Source: Streptomyces anulatus (GTDB lineage: Bacteria > Actinomycetota > Actinomycetes > Streptomycetales > Streptomycetaceae). Taken from it: a stretch of 64,000 bases of DNA. A program made the translations under genes and the position numbers. The stretch covers positions 62,001 to 126,000 of the forward strand of contig NZ_BMVK01000020.1 of NCBI RefSeq assembly GCF_014650675.1, written 5' to 3'. Below the pieces are notes generated by a model. It searched no databases. It saw only the letters and a list, made by a program, of their open reading frames with translations, and was not told the origin of the DNA. Every line of letters begins with the position of its first letter. Positions within the stretch are counted from its first letter, which is position 1. Below are positions 1 to 7,458 of this stretch, one piece after another.

Positions 1-1505
1 GTCAGGACGAGCCGCCCGTCGACGTAGGCCGTGTGCCCCATGGACATCTCGTACTCCCACGGGGCGGTCGCCACCGGGTGCTTCACGACGTTCGTCTCCG
101 TGCCGGCGCCACGCGGGCCCATGAGGAAGGTCCGGCCCGGGCTGCTCGGGCCGGCCGCCTCGTAGATGAGCATCGACTTGCCGTCCTCCGCGCGCAGGGG
201 ATGGAGTCTCCGGAGCCGCTCGTCCTTGATCCCCCACAGGAACTTCCCGGTCTTCAGGTCGTACGCGCCGACCTGTTCGGTGCCCCCCAGCATGATGAGG
301 CCCTTGCCGACCCCGGTGCCCCGGCAGGGCTGGATGTTTCCGCCGGCCCCCTCTCCGGCGCAGTGCTCGAAGCCCTTGGCCCGGGCGTCGAAGGTGGTGC
401 GGTGCTTGCCCCCGGGGTCCAGGACCGTGATCCGCCAGTCGCTCGCGGTGTCCTCGTTGTTGTAGGTGGTGAAGACGACCGGATCCATGGAGATCAGACT
501 GCCGAAGCTCCAGCCGGTCTTCATCCGGTAGCGCCACAGGACCTTGCCGGTACGCGGGTCGAGCTCGCGCACCTGGCCGTAGTTCTTGCTCCGGTCGATG
601 GCGATCATGCAGTTGGAGGTCACCAGGAGCCGGGCGGCGCCGCCCGCCACGTCGTCGGGGACGCACTTGTTCTTGTGCTCCCGGGGGATCTCGTAGAGCT
701 TGCTCCCGTCGTCCATCCGGTAGGTGATGGCCCGTTGGCCCCGGGCCACGGAGAGGACATCGCCACTGATGGCGCTGTAGACGATGAACGTGCTGTCCTC
801 GTCACCGGGCTCGTCGAGCTTCTTGTGCCACCCCTGCTTCCCCGTCTTCAGATCGATCATCTGCATCTGGTTGCAGCGATTGCCCCGCTCGTTGTCCGGC
901 CGCTCGTGATGGAAGACCACGACCTTGCCGTCGGGCGTCGGGTTGGCCGGCGTCTCGCAGACGGAGGAGGGCAGGTCGACGTTCCAGACCTCGGCGCCGT
1001 CCGAGAGCCGGTAGGCCGTGACCTTCCGGTGCAGGGCCTGGACAGCGGTGTCACCAACGATCCACAGGTCGTGGACCTTGTTGATCTGCTTGGGCAGGTC
1101 CGACCGGTCGTCGGCGATCCACGCCGTCGACTCGCCCGGCTTCCGGGCGGCGGCGACCTCTTTCGTCGTCGGAATGCGGCTCAGCTCCGGGCCGCCCGCC
1201 GCAGGGGTACCGGAAGGGGAAACCGACCCGGAGGGGCCGGGCGACTCCTTCGCCACGGGCTTCGCGGGCTCGTCCCGCCACTGGTCGGAGAGCGCGTACA
1301 CCCCTCCCGCCACGACCACGAGCACCAGGGCGACGACCGCGGCGACGACCGGCCCCCGGCCGAACCGGCGACGCGGCGGCGGCGGTGTCGGCACGGTCGG
1401 TGGCCCGAACCCCTGGGGTCCGCCGCCCTCCGAGGCGTACGGATTGCCGGGAACGGGCTGCTGCTGCGGGCCCGGGGCGTACCAGGGCTGCTGCGGGTCG
1501 GGCAT
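1..1505 (-). CDS. Membrane-anchored PQQ-like beta-propeller protein (3' end outside window)
   Basis: The gene starts at the ATG at 1505 and reads off the left edge, so about 500 residues are visible and the C-terminus is missing. The N-terminus is a Pro/Gln/Gly-rich cytoplasmic stretch (about residues 1-45), followed by an Arg-rich stop and one hydrophobic segment (about 50-70, rich in Val and Ala). The rest is an extracellular Trp- and Gly-rich domain with repeated blades of the form G(K/A)xxW and xxDLKTGK, as in PQQ/YVTN-like propellers. This design (disordered tail, one helix, outer propeller) is common in Streptomyces next to Ser/Thr kinases. No catalytic residues can be assigned, so a binding or scaffolding role is only inferred. 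Confidence 0.8.
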   Translation of the reverse strand, partial: MPDPQQPWYAPGPQQQPVPGNPYASEGGGPQGFGPPTVPTPPPPRRRFGRGPVVAAVVALVLVVVAGGVYALSDQWRDEPAKPVAKESPGPSGSVSPSGTPAAGGPELSRIPTTKEVAAARKPGESTAWIADDRSDLPKQINKVHDLWIVGDTAVQALHRKVTAYRLSDGAEVWNVDLPSSVCETPANPTPDGKVVVFHHERPDNERGNRCNQMQMIDLKTGKQGWHKKLDEPGDEDSTFIVYSAISGDVLSVARGQRAITYRMDDGSKLYEIPREHKNKCVPDDVAGGAARLLVTSNCMIAIDRSKNYGQVRELDPRTGKVLWRYRMKTGWSFGSLISMDPVVFTTYNNEDTASDWRITVLDPGGKHRTTFDARAKGFEHCAGEGAGGNIQPCRGTGVGKGLIMLGGTEQVGAYDLKTGKFLWGIKDERLRRLHPLRAEDGKSMLIYEAAGPSSPGRTFLMGPRGAGTETNVVKHPVATAPWEYEMSMGHTAYVDGRLVL

Positions 1506-1644
1506 GGTCTTCTTCCCCCTGGGGCGCCACTCGGCCCGAAGACTTCTCCTCGGGCACAGGTCACTGGTGGTGGACGCGCCGCACACCGGTCCAGTTCCCG
1601 CCGCAACGTCCCCGGACCCCGCGGCGGATGATGCCGCGTCACCG

Positions 1645-1683
1645 GGGCGGGCCGCCGCCCTTCCCGTACGGGACGGCCCGCCC
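1645..1683 (-). terminator. Hairpin downstream of the MOSC gene
   Basis: Ten-base arms at 1645-1654 and 1674-1683 are perfectly complementary, and the loop holds a further self-complementary 12-mer (1662-1673). It lies 6 bp beyond the stop of the MOSC gene on the minus strand, where an intrinsic terminator is expected. There is no U-run, as is usual in Streptomyces. Confidence 0.6.
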
Positions 1684-1688
1684 GGTCC

Positions 1689-2357
1689 TCAGCCCTGCCG
1701 CGCGACGTACTCCCGCGCCTTGCGCAGCGCCTCGGGGTGCAGCGCGTCCCCGGCGGCCAACAGCGCGGGCAGCAGGGTGCGTTCGGTCGTCACGGCCCGC
1801 AACTGCAGGGCGGCGGTGACCTCGTGGTCCGGCCGGTGCACGATCTCGACGGGATCCCCGGCGCGGACGGCGCCCGGTTCGATCACCCGCAGATACGCGC
1901 CGGTGGCGCCCTGCTGGGTGAACCGCCGGACCCATCCCTTCTCCTCGAGGTGGTGGGCGAAGGTCCGGCACGGGATGCGGCCCGAGGTCACCTCCAGCAC
2001 GAGGTCCGTGCCCACCCGCCAGCGTTCGCCGATCCGCGCGCCGCTGACGTCGAGGCCGAGGGTCGTGAAGTTCTCGCCGAACACCCCGTTGGCCAGCTTC
2101 CGGCCGCCCAGCTCCCGCTCCCAGGCGTCCAGCTCCTCCCGGGCGAAGGCGTACACCGCCTGGTCGCTGCCGCCGTGATGACGCAGGTCGCACACCGCGT
2201 CCCCGGCCAGCCCGCTGCCGCCGTCGCCCTTGGGTCCGGGGTCGATGACCTCGACGGGGCCCTCCACCGGTCGCTTGTCGATCCCGGTGACGCCCCCCGG
2301 GCCGTCGGTCTGCGCGGAGGGGCGAGGTTGCCCGATGTTCACGGTCAGCAGCTTCAT
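1689..2357 (-). CDS. MOSC domain protein (YiiM-like)
   Basis: The 222-residue protein starts at ATG 2357. It has the MOSC/YiiM layout: an N-terminal MKLLTVNIGQP strand, the FGENFTT motif near residue 93, and the conserved Pro-Cys of the family (C130), which in MOSC proteins is thought to carry sulfur or bind molybdenum cofactor. Known relatives (E. coli YiiM, YcbX) reduce N-hydroxylated bases or move sulfur to the molybdenum cofactor. Family membership is clear, the substrate is not. It diverges from the LysR regulator with only 81 bp between the starts, so that regulator is the likely controller. Confidence 0.85.
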   Translation of the reverse strand: MKLLTVNIGQPRPSAQTDGPGGVTGIDKRPVEGPVEVIDPGPKGDGGSGLAGDAVCDLRHHGGSDQAVYAFAREELDAWERELGGRKLANGVFGENFTTLGLDVSGARIGERWRVGTDLVLEVTSGRIPCRTFAHHLEEKGWVRRFTQQGATGAYLRVIEPGAVRAGDPVEIVHRPDHEVTAALQLRAVTTERTLLPALLAAGDALHPEALRKAREYVARQG

Positions 2358-2416
2358 ACGGTCACGCTAGTCGCCCTCGGGCCCAAAGGCTCCCGTCGTG
2401 AATTCGCCCGGACCCC

Positions 2417-2427
2417 AAGAATTTCTT
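2417..2427. promoter_or_regulatory. Perfect AAGAA-T-TTCTT inverted repeat between MOSC and lysR genes
   Basis: An 11-base perfect palindrome sits 12 bp before the lysR start and 60 bp before the MOSC start. LysR regulators usually bind a partly symmetric site in the divergent promoter region. The location fits an autoregulatory operator, but no binding is shown. Confidence 0.4.
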
Positions 2428-2438
2428 ATGATGGTGGG

Positions 2439-3329
2439 GTGATCGAAGCTCGCCACCTCCGTGTCCTGCGCGCCGTGTCCACCACCGGCTCGTTCTCCGC
2501 CGCAGCCCGCGAACTCGGCTGCACCCAGCCCGCCGTCAGCCAGCAGATGAAGGCCCTGGAGTCCTCCGCGGGCACCACGCTGCTGATCCGCACCGGACGC
2601 GAGATGCGCCTCACCCAGGCCGGCGAGGCGCTGGTACGGCACGCCTCCGGCATCCTCGCGGGGCTGACCGCCGCCGAGGAGGAGGTCGCCGCCATCGCCG
2701 GGCTGCGGGCCGGCCGGGTCCGGCTGGTCTCCTTCCCCAGCGGCAGCTCCACCCTGGTCCCCGGAGCGCTGGCCGCCCTGCGCGCCGAACACCCCGGCAC
2801 CCGGGTGTCGCTCGTCGAGGCCGAGCCGCCGCGCTCGGTGGACCTGCTGCGCGAGGGCGACTGCGACATCGCGCTGGCGTTCCGTTACGGGAGCACCGGC
2901 GGCGAATGGGACGACCTGGTGGTCCGGCCGCTGCTCACCGACCGGCTGATCGGCCTGGTCCCGGAGGGGCACCGACTGGCGGAGGCGCCGAGCGTCTCCA
3001 TCGGCGAGCTGGCCGGGGAGTCCTGGATCGCGGGCTGCCCGCGCTGCCGCCGGCAGCTGGTCGAGGTCTGCGAGGAGTCCGGCTTCACCCCGCGCATCGA
3101 CTTCGCCACGGACGACTACCCGGCGGTGATGGGGCTCGTCGGGGCCGGGCTCGGGGTGGCGGTGCTGCCGGAGCTGGCCGTCGAGTCGGTACGCCCCAAG
3201 GGGGCCAGGGCCGTGCCCGTGGAGCCCGCGATCGAGCGGGAGATCGTCGCGCTGACCCTGCCGGACCTGGCCCGGGTCCCGGCGGTGGCGGCCACCCTGG
3301 ACCAGCTGTCGCGCACGGCCGCCCGCTGA
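2439..3329 (+). CDS. LysR family transcriptional regulator
   Basis: The protein is 296 residues if translation begins at GTG 2439, which gives the canonical LysR N-terminus (IEARHLRVLRAV). Residues 1-60 form the winged helix-turn-helix (SFSAAARELGCTQPAVSQQM), and residues about 90-290 form the periplasmic-binding-like effector domain. The latter includes the GAGLGVAVLPELA segment typical of the family. An in-frame extension upstream reads through the divergent promoter and is not credible. It probably controls the adjacent MOSC gene and itself. The effector is unknown. Confidence 0.88.
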   Translation: MIEARHLRVLRAVSTTGSFSAAARELGCTQPAVSQQMKALESSAGTTLLIRTGREMRLTQAGEALVRHASGILAGLTAAEEEVAAIAGLRAGRVRLVSFPSGSSTLVPGALAALRAEHPGTRVSLVEAEPPRSVDLLREGDCDIALAFRYGSTGGEWDDLVVRPLLTDRLIGLVPEGHRLAEAPSVSIGELAGESWIAGCPRCRRQLVEVCEESGFTPRIDFATDDYPAVMGLVGAGLGVAVLPELAVESVRPKGARAVPVEPAIEREIVALTLPDLARVPAVAATLDQLSRTAAR

Positions 3330-3338
3330 GGCCGGGCG

Positions 3339-3369
3339 GGGCCGCGGCGCCCGCAGGGCCCCGCGGCCC
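3339..3369 (+). terminator. Hairpin after lysR
   Basis: Nine-base GC arms at 3339-3347 and 3361-3369 with a 13-base loop, 10 bp after the lysR stop. Confidence 0.55.
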
Positions 3370-3432
3370 ACGGGCGGTGAGGGGTCCGGCCCCGCTGCGG
3401 CTGGTCGCGGGCCGGATGGCTGAAGGTGTCGA

Positions 3433-3444
3433 AGAAACGTTTCT
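3433..3444. other. Perfect 12-bp palindrome between lysR and whiD ends
   Basis: AGAAACGTTTCT reads the same on both strands and is AT-rich against its GC-rich surroundings. It lies between the convergent ends of lysR and whiD. The function is unknown; it could be a protein-binding site. Confidence 0.3.
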
Positions 3445-3468
3445 GCGTTCGGTTGCTGCGTACGGGTG

Positions 3469-3795
3469 TCAGGTGGCGCCGGGGCCCCCCGCGGTGGGCG
3501 CCGCGGTGATCAGCCGGGTTCTGGCCCGGCCCATCAGCTCTTCGCGCTCGTCCTCCGTCAGGCCGCCCCACACTCCGTAGGGCTCCCTCACGGCCAGGGC
3601 GTGCGCCGCGCACTCGGCACGTACCGGGCAGCGCATGCAGACCTCTTTGGCGGAGGTCTCGCGGGCGCTCCGGGCCGCGCCGCGCTCACCCTCGGGATGG
3701 AAGAACAGGGAGCTGTCCACGCCTCGGCAGGCGGCGAGCAGCTGCCAGTCCCACAGGTCTGCGTTGGGTCCGGGAAGGCGGGAGAAATCTGCCAT
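3469..3795 (-). CDS. whiD: WhiB-like iron-sulfur regulator WhiD
   Basis: This 108-residue protein has the four cysteines that hold the 4Fe-4S cluster of Wbl proteins (C23, C53, C56, C62; spacing CX29CX2CX5C) and the GVWGG turn at 74-78, followed by a basic C-terminus. The start at ATG 3795 has a GAGGGGAC ribosome site. I name it whiD because it diverges from bldM, which is the arrangement of the S. coelicolor whiD-bldM locus. WhiD is needed for late spore maturation. Other Wbl paralogues have similar cysteine patterns, so the name rests on context as well as sequence. Its long (451 bp) divergent leader suggests complex control. Confidence 0.9.
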   Translation of the reverse strand: MADFSRLPGPNADLWDWQLLAACRGVDSSLFFHPEGERGAARSARETSAKEVCMRCPVRAECAAHALAVREPYGVWGGLTEDEREELMGRARTRLITAAPTAGGPGAT

Positions 3796-3840
3796 TGCTT
3801 GTCCCCTCGGAGCTGTGCTGCGTCGGAAGCGGCATCTCGA

Positions 3841-3884
3841 CCGTCTGTGATCGACGATCTGTGTGATCGGACCGTCTGTGATCG
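3841..3884. repeat. Short direct repeats upstream of whiD
   Basis: CCGTCTGTGATCG occurs at 3841-3853 and again at 3872-3884. A related CTGTGTGATCG copy lies between them (3859-3869). The first two are 31 bp apart, about three helical turns, 46 to 89 bp upstream of the whiD start. Same-face repeats like this are typical of cooperative regulator sites. Confidence 0.4.
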
Positions 3885-3905
3885 GTGTGACCGAGGTCTC
3901 GACCG

Positions 3906-3930
3906 TACATCTACGGTGCTAGTAGATGTA
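3906..3930. promoter_or_regulatory. TACATCTA-N9-TAGATGTA inverted repeat
   Basis: Perfect 8-base arms at 3906-3913 and 3923-3930 with a 9-base spacer, in an AT-rich patch of the whiD-bldM intergenic region, about 110 bp upstream of whiD. The symmetry and location suggest a dimeric regulator site, probably for whiD. The regulator is not identified. The remaining intergenic sequence (3931-4246) holds the bldM promoter described separately. Confidence 0.45.
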
Positions 3931-4095
3931 AATATGACTGATTGGGAATCTAGCCACAGACACCACTGAAAGGGAAGAAATAGCGCCAAAAAGGGCATGC
4001 CAACGAGTGAAGATTCGGTTGACGGGTGAATCACCCGCGCCGTTCTCCTCCGTATACGGCCCTTCACGTAGAGTGCCGAACCCGGCCGCCCGACC

Positions 4096-4123
4096 CGTAA
4101 CTCTTTCGAGTGACCGTCGTTAA
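4096..4123 (+). promoter_or_regulatory. Probable sigma-BldN-type promoter of bldM
   Basis: CGTAAC (4096-4101), a 16-base spacer and CGTTAA (4118-4123) closely match the published BldN promoter form as I recall it (CGTAAC-N16-CGTTGA). bldM is the classical BldN target. Transcription would begin near 4130, about 115 bp before the bldM start codon. Confidence 0.7.
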
Positions 4124-4246
4124 GGGAACGGATGCGGTTGACGGATATCCGGCTCGGGCACATGTCCGAGGGGGTCAACCGCACAGGTGACGACTTGTAT
4201 CAGCCTGGAGGCTCAAGGTGACGCGCATCAGCTGCGGAGGACGGTC

Positions 4247-4858
4247 ATGACATCCGTCCTCGTCTGCGACGACTCCCCGCTTGCCCGAGAAGCGCTCCGT
4301 CGCGCGGTGGCCACCGTGCCCGGCGTCGAACGCGTGACGACGGCGGCCAACGGCGAGGAAGTCCTCCGCCGCTGGGGTGCCGATCGTTCGGATCTGATTC
4401 TGATGGACGTACGCATGCCCGGTCTGGGGGGTGTGGAGACCGTCCGGCGACTGCTCTCCGCCGACCCCGGGGCCCGGATCATCATGCTGACCGTCGCCGA
4501 GGACCTGGACGGCGTCGCGCTCGCGGTCGCCGCCGGGGCCCGCGGATATCTGCACAAGGACGCCTCGCGCGCCGAGCTGCGGGCCACCGTCACCCAGGCG
4601 CTGGCCGACCCGACCTGGCGGCTCGCCCCGCGTCGGCTGCGGTCCGCCGAGATGGGGGCGGCTCCCACGCTCACCGCGCGGGAGATCCAGGTCCTCGAAG
4701 GCATGAGCCACGGCCGCTCCAACGCGGAGATCGGCCGTGAGCTGTTTCTCTCCGAGGACACGGTCAAGACCCACGCCCGGCGCCTGTTCAAGAAGCTCGG
4801 GGCCTCGGACCGCGCCCATGCGGTGGCCCTCGGATTCCGCTGGGGCCTGGTCCGCTGA
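4247..4858 (+). CDS. bldM: Developmental response regulator BldM
   Basis: The product is 203 residues from ATG 4247, which has a GCGGAGGA site just upstream. The frame is open 60 bases further up, but that stretch has no good site. Residues 1-120 are a receiver domain with D8-D9, the phospho-acceptor position D54 and K104. Residues 140-200 are a LuxR-type helix-turn-helix (LTAREIQVLEGMSHG, TVKTHARRLFKKL). BldM is an orphan regulator needed for aerial growth and, as a heterodimer with WhiI, for sporulation genes. Its receiver works without normal phosphorylation. It diverges from whiD and precedes the ECF sigma gene. Confidence 0.96.
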   Translation: MTSVLVCDDSPLAREALRRAVATVPGVERVTTAANGEEVLRRWGADRSDLILMDVRMPGLGGVETVRRLLSADPGARIIMLTVAEDLDGVALAVAAGARGYLHKDASRAELRATVTQALADPTWRLAPRRLRSAEMGAAPTLTAREIQVLEGMSHGRSNAEIGRELFLSEDTVKTHARRLFKKLGASDRAHAVALGFRWGLVR

Positions 4859-5047
4859 CGACCGGCCCGGGCCGCGCCCCGTCCGCAGACCGGCGGACGG
4901 GGTCACGGAGCGGGCCACCGGCTCCACACCCCGTATCCGGGCGCCCGCTCAGCGGTGCCATGTGACGCTTCCCGGCCGATGACGCATCCTTGAGTCGTGG
5001 AGTTCCTCAGGAACGATTCGGTCGAGCGGAAGGGGAGGGCGCAGGAC

Positions 5048-5713
5048 ATGACATCCGGCGCACCCGCTCATAACGCTTCGGTGCACAACTCGGGACGCGA
5101 TGGAGTGGACCGGGCGGCCTCAGGGCACCATGGTCCGATGCGCGACGACGAAACCACGGTGATCGGTGCCCTCGTGCACCGGGCCGTCGACGGCGACGCG
5201 CAGGCCACCCATGATCTGCTGGCCCATGTTCATCCCCTCGCCCTGCGCTACTGCCGCTCCCGGCTGAACCGCCTCCCCGGTGATGCTCGCCACTTCGTGG
5301 AGGACCTGGCGCAGGAGGTCTGCGTCGCGGTGCTGATGGCGCTGCCGCGCTACAAGGACACCGGCAGGCCCTTCGAGGCCTTCGTCTTCGCGATCGCCGG
5401 GCACAAGGTCGCCGACCTCCAGCGCGCCGCGATGCGCCACCCGGGGTCGACCGCCGTCCCCTCCGACGAGATGCCGGAGAGGCCCGACGACTCCCTCGGC
5501 CCGGAGGAGCGCGCCCTGCTCAGCAGCGACGCGGCCTGGGCCAAGAAGCTCCTCGCCAACCTCCCGGAGAACCAGCGTGAGCTGCTGGTCCTGCGCGTCG
5601 CGGTCGGGCTGACCGCGGAGGAGACCGGCCAGATGCTCGGGATGTCCCCGGGTGCGGTCCGGGTCGCCCAGCACCGTGCGCTCAGCCGGCTCCGGGCACT
5701 CGCCGAGCAGTAG
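5048..5713 (+). CDS. shbA: ECF-type RNA polymerase sigma factor, ShbA type
   Basis: This is a sigma-70 family protein with region 2 (HPLALRYCRSRL to DLAQEVCVAVLMAL) and region 4 (LLANLPENQRELLVLRVAVGLTAEETGQML, then a helix-turn-helix). In other streptomycetes the ECF sigma gene between bldM and guaB is shbA, whose product drives transcription of hrdB, the principal sigma gene. I chose ATG 5048 (221 residues) because AGGGGAGG lies 9 bases before it. The conserved part starts at a second ATG, 5138 (191 residues), which lacks a clear ribosome site. The first 30 residues are low in complexity and have weaker GC3, so 5138 remains possible. No anti-sigma gene is adjacent. Confidence 0.85.
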   Translation: MTSGAPAHNASVHNSGRDGVDRAASGHHGPMRDDETTVIGALVHRAVDGDAQATHDLLAHVHPLALRYCRSRLNRLPGDARHFVEDLAQEVCVAVLMALPRYKDTGRPFEAFVFAIAGHKVADLQRAAMRHPGSTAVPSDEMPERPDDSLGPEERALLSSDAAWAKKLLANLPENQRELLVLRVAVGLTAEETGQMLGMSPGAVRVAQHRALSRLRALAEQ

Positions 5714-5742
5714 GGCGCCCTCGCCGGCGCTCGTCGGCGGCA

Positions 5743-5758
5743 CTGTAGGAAGCTACAG
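5743..5758. promoter_or_regulatory. CTGTAG-GAAG-CTACAG inverted repeat upstream of guaB
   Basis: A perfect 6-4-6 palindrome lies 30 bp after the sigma gene and 94 bp before guaB. It could be an operator for guaB or a weak hairpin ending the sigma transcript. Confidence 0.35.
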
Positions 5759-5851
5759 AACAGCCAGGTGATCTTGATCGTGGAATGAGACGCCCGTGGA
5801 GCCCGTTAGCATGGACATCCGCACCGATCAAGGCCATTTGGGGAAGGTGTC

Positions 5852-7354
5852 ATGACTGCAAACGTCGACGGAGTGCCCGAGAAGTTCGCGACGCTCGGGC
5901 TGACCTACGACGACGTGCTGCTGTTGCCCGGCGCGTCCGAGGTCCTGCCCAACGCGGTGGACACGTCCACGCTCATCTCGCGCAACGTCCGGGTGAACAT
6001 CCCCCTGCTCTCCGCCGCGATGGACAAGGTGACCGAGTCCCGCATGGCCATCGCCATGGCCCGTCAGGGCGGCGTCGGCGTGCTGCACCGCAACCTCTCC
6101 ATCGAGGACCAGGTCAACCAGGTCGACCTGGTCAAGCGCTCCGAGTCGGGCATGGTCACCGACCCGATCACCGTGCACCCCGACGCCACGCTCGGCGAGG
6201 CGGACGCGCTCTGCGCGAAGTTCCGCATCAGCGGCGTGCCGGTCACCGACCCCGCGGGCAAGCTCCTGGGCATCGTCACCAACCGCGACATGGCCTTCGA
6301 GTCGGACCGGTCGCGCCAGGTGCGCGAGGTCATGACGCCGATGCCGCTCGTCACCGGGCGGGTCGGGATCTCCGGCGTGGAGGCCATGGAGCTGCTGCGC
6401 CGCCACAAGATCGAGAAGCTGCCGCTGGTCGACGAGGCGGGCATCCTCAAGGGCCTCATCACGGTCAAGGACTTCAAGAAGGCCGAGCAGTACCCGAACG
6501 CCGCCAAGGACGCCGAAGGCCGTCTGCTGGTCGGCGCGGCCGTCGGCGCCAGCCCCGAGGCGCTGGAGCGCGCACAGGCGCTCGCGTCCGCCGGGGTCGA
6601 CTTCCTGATCGTCGACACCTCGCACGGGCACAACAGCAACGCCCTCGCCTGGATGGCGAAGATCAAGTCGAGCGTCGGCGTCGACGTCATCGGCGGCAAC
6701 GTCGCCACCCGCGACGGCGCGCAGGCGCTGATCGACGCCGGTGTCGACGGCGTGAAGGTCGGCGTCGGACCCGGCTCGATCTGTACGACCCGCGTGGTGG
6801 CCGGCATCGGCGTCCCGCAGGTCACCGCGATCTACGAAGCCGCGCTCGCCGCCCGTGCCGCGGGCATCCCGGTGATCGGCGACGGCGGCCTCCAGTACAG
6901 CGGCGACATCGGCAAGGCGCTGGCCGCCGGCGCCGACAGCGTCATGCTGGGCAGCCTCCTCGCGGGCTGCGAGGAGTCCCCGGGCGAGCTGATGTTCATC
7001 AACGGCAAGCAGTTCAAGTCGTACCGGGGCATGGGCTCGCTGGGCGCGATGCAGTCCCGCGGACAGGGCCGGTCGTACTCCAAGGACCGCTACTTCCAGG
7101 CCGAGGTGTCCTCGGACGACAAGCTCGTCCCCGAGGGCATCGAGGGCCAGGTGCCCTACCGGGGCCCGCTGGCCAACGTCCTCCACCAGCTCGTCGGCGG
7201 TCTCCGCCAGACCATGGGCTACGTCGGCGCCGCGTCCGTCGACCAGATGGAGAGCAAGGGCCGCTTCGTCCGCATCACCTCGGCGGGCCTCAAGGAGAGC
7301 CACCCGCACGACATCCAGATGACGGTGGAAGCACCGAACTACAGCAGGAAGTAA
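5852..7354 (+). CDS. guaB: IMP dehydrogenase
   Basis: The 500-residue enzyme oxidises IMP to XMP with NAD, the committed step of guanine nucleotide synthesis. The TIM barrel is interrupted by two CBS domains (about residues 100-210). The catalytic cysteine is C311 in GPGSICTTR, and the Arg/Tyr flap is present (RGMGSLGAM, then a Ser/Tyr-rich segment). The start is ATG 5852, preceded by GGGAAGG. It is followed by a hairpin and then the paralogue guaB3, the same order as guaB2-guaB3 in mycobacteria. Confidence 0.97.
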   Translation: MTANVDGVPEKFATLGLTYDDVLLLPGASEVLPNAVDTSTLISRNVRVNIPLLSAAMDKVTESRMAIAMARQGGVGVLHRNLSIEDQVNQVDLVKRSESGMVTDPITVHPDATLGEADALCAKFRISGVPVTDPAGKLLGIVTNRDMAFESDRSRQVREVMTPMPLVTGRVGISGVEAMELLRRHKIEKLPLVDEAGILKGLITVKDFKKAEQYPNAAKDAEGRLLVGAAVGASPEALERAQALASAGVDFLIVDTSHGHNSNALAWMAKIKSSVGVDVIGGNVATRDGAQALIDAGVDGVKVGVGPGSICTTRVVAGIGVPQVTAIYEAALAARAAGIPVIGDGGLQYSGDIGKALAAGADSVMLGSLLAGCEESPGELMFINGKQFKSYRGMGSLGAMQSRGQGRSYSKDRYFQAEVSSDDKLVPEGIEGQVPYRGPLANVLHQLVGGLRQTMGYVGAASVDQMESKGRFVRITSAGLKESHPHDIQMTVEAPNYSRK

Positions 7355-7368
7355 CGCATCACCGCAGG

Positions 7369-7404
7369 TGAGGGGCGGACCGGAGTTCCCGGTACCGCCC
7401 CTCA
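7369..7404 (+). terminator. Hairpin between guaB and guaB3
   Basis: Ten-base arms at 7369-7378 and 7395-7404, extended by an inner five-pair stem with one bulge. It sits 14 bp after the guaB stop and may reduce read-through into guaB3. Confidence 0.6.
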
Positions 7405-7458
7405 GGCACGTGTCGGGGATACTGGTCAGCGCAGACGTAGAGGGAAAGGCCACACATC

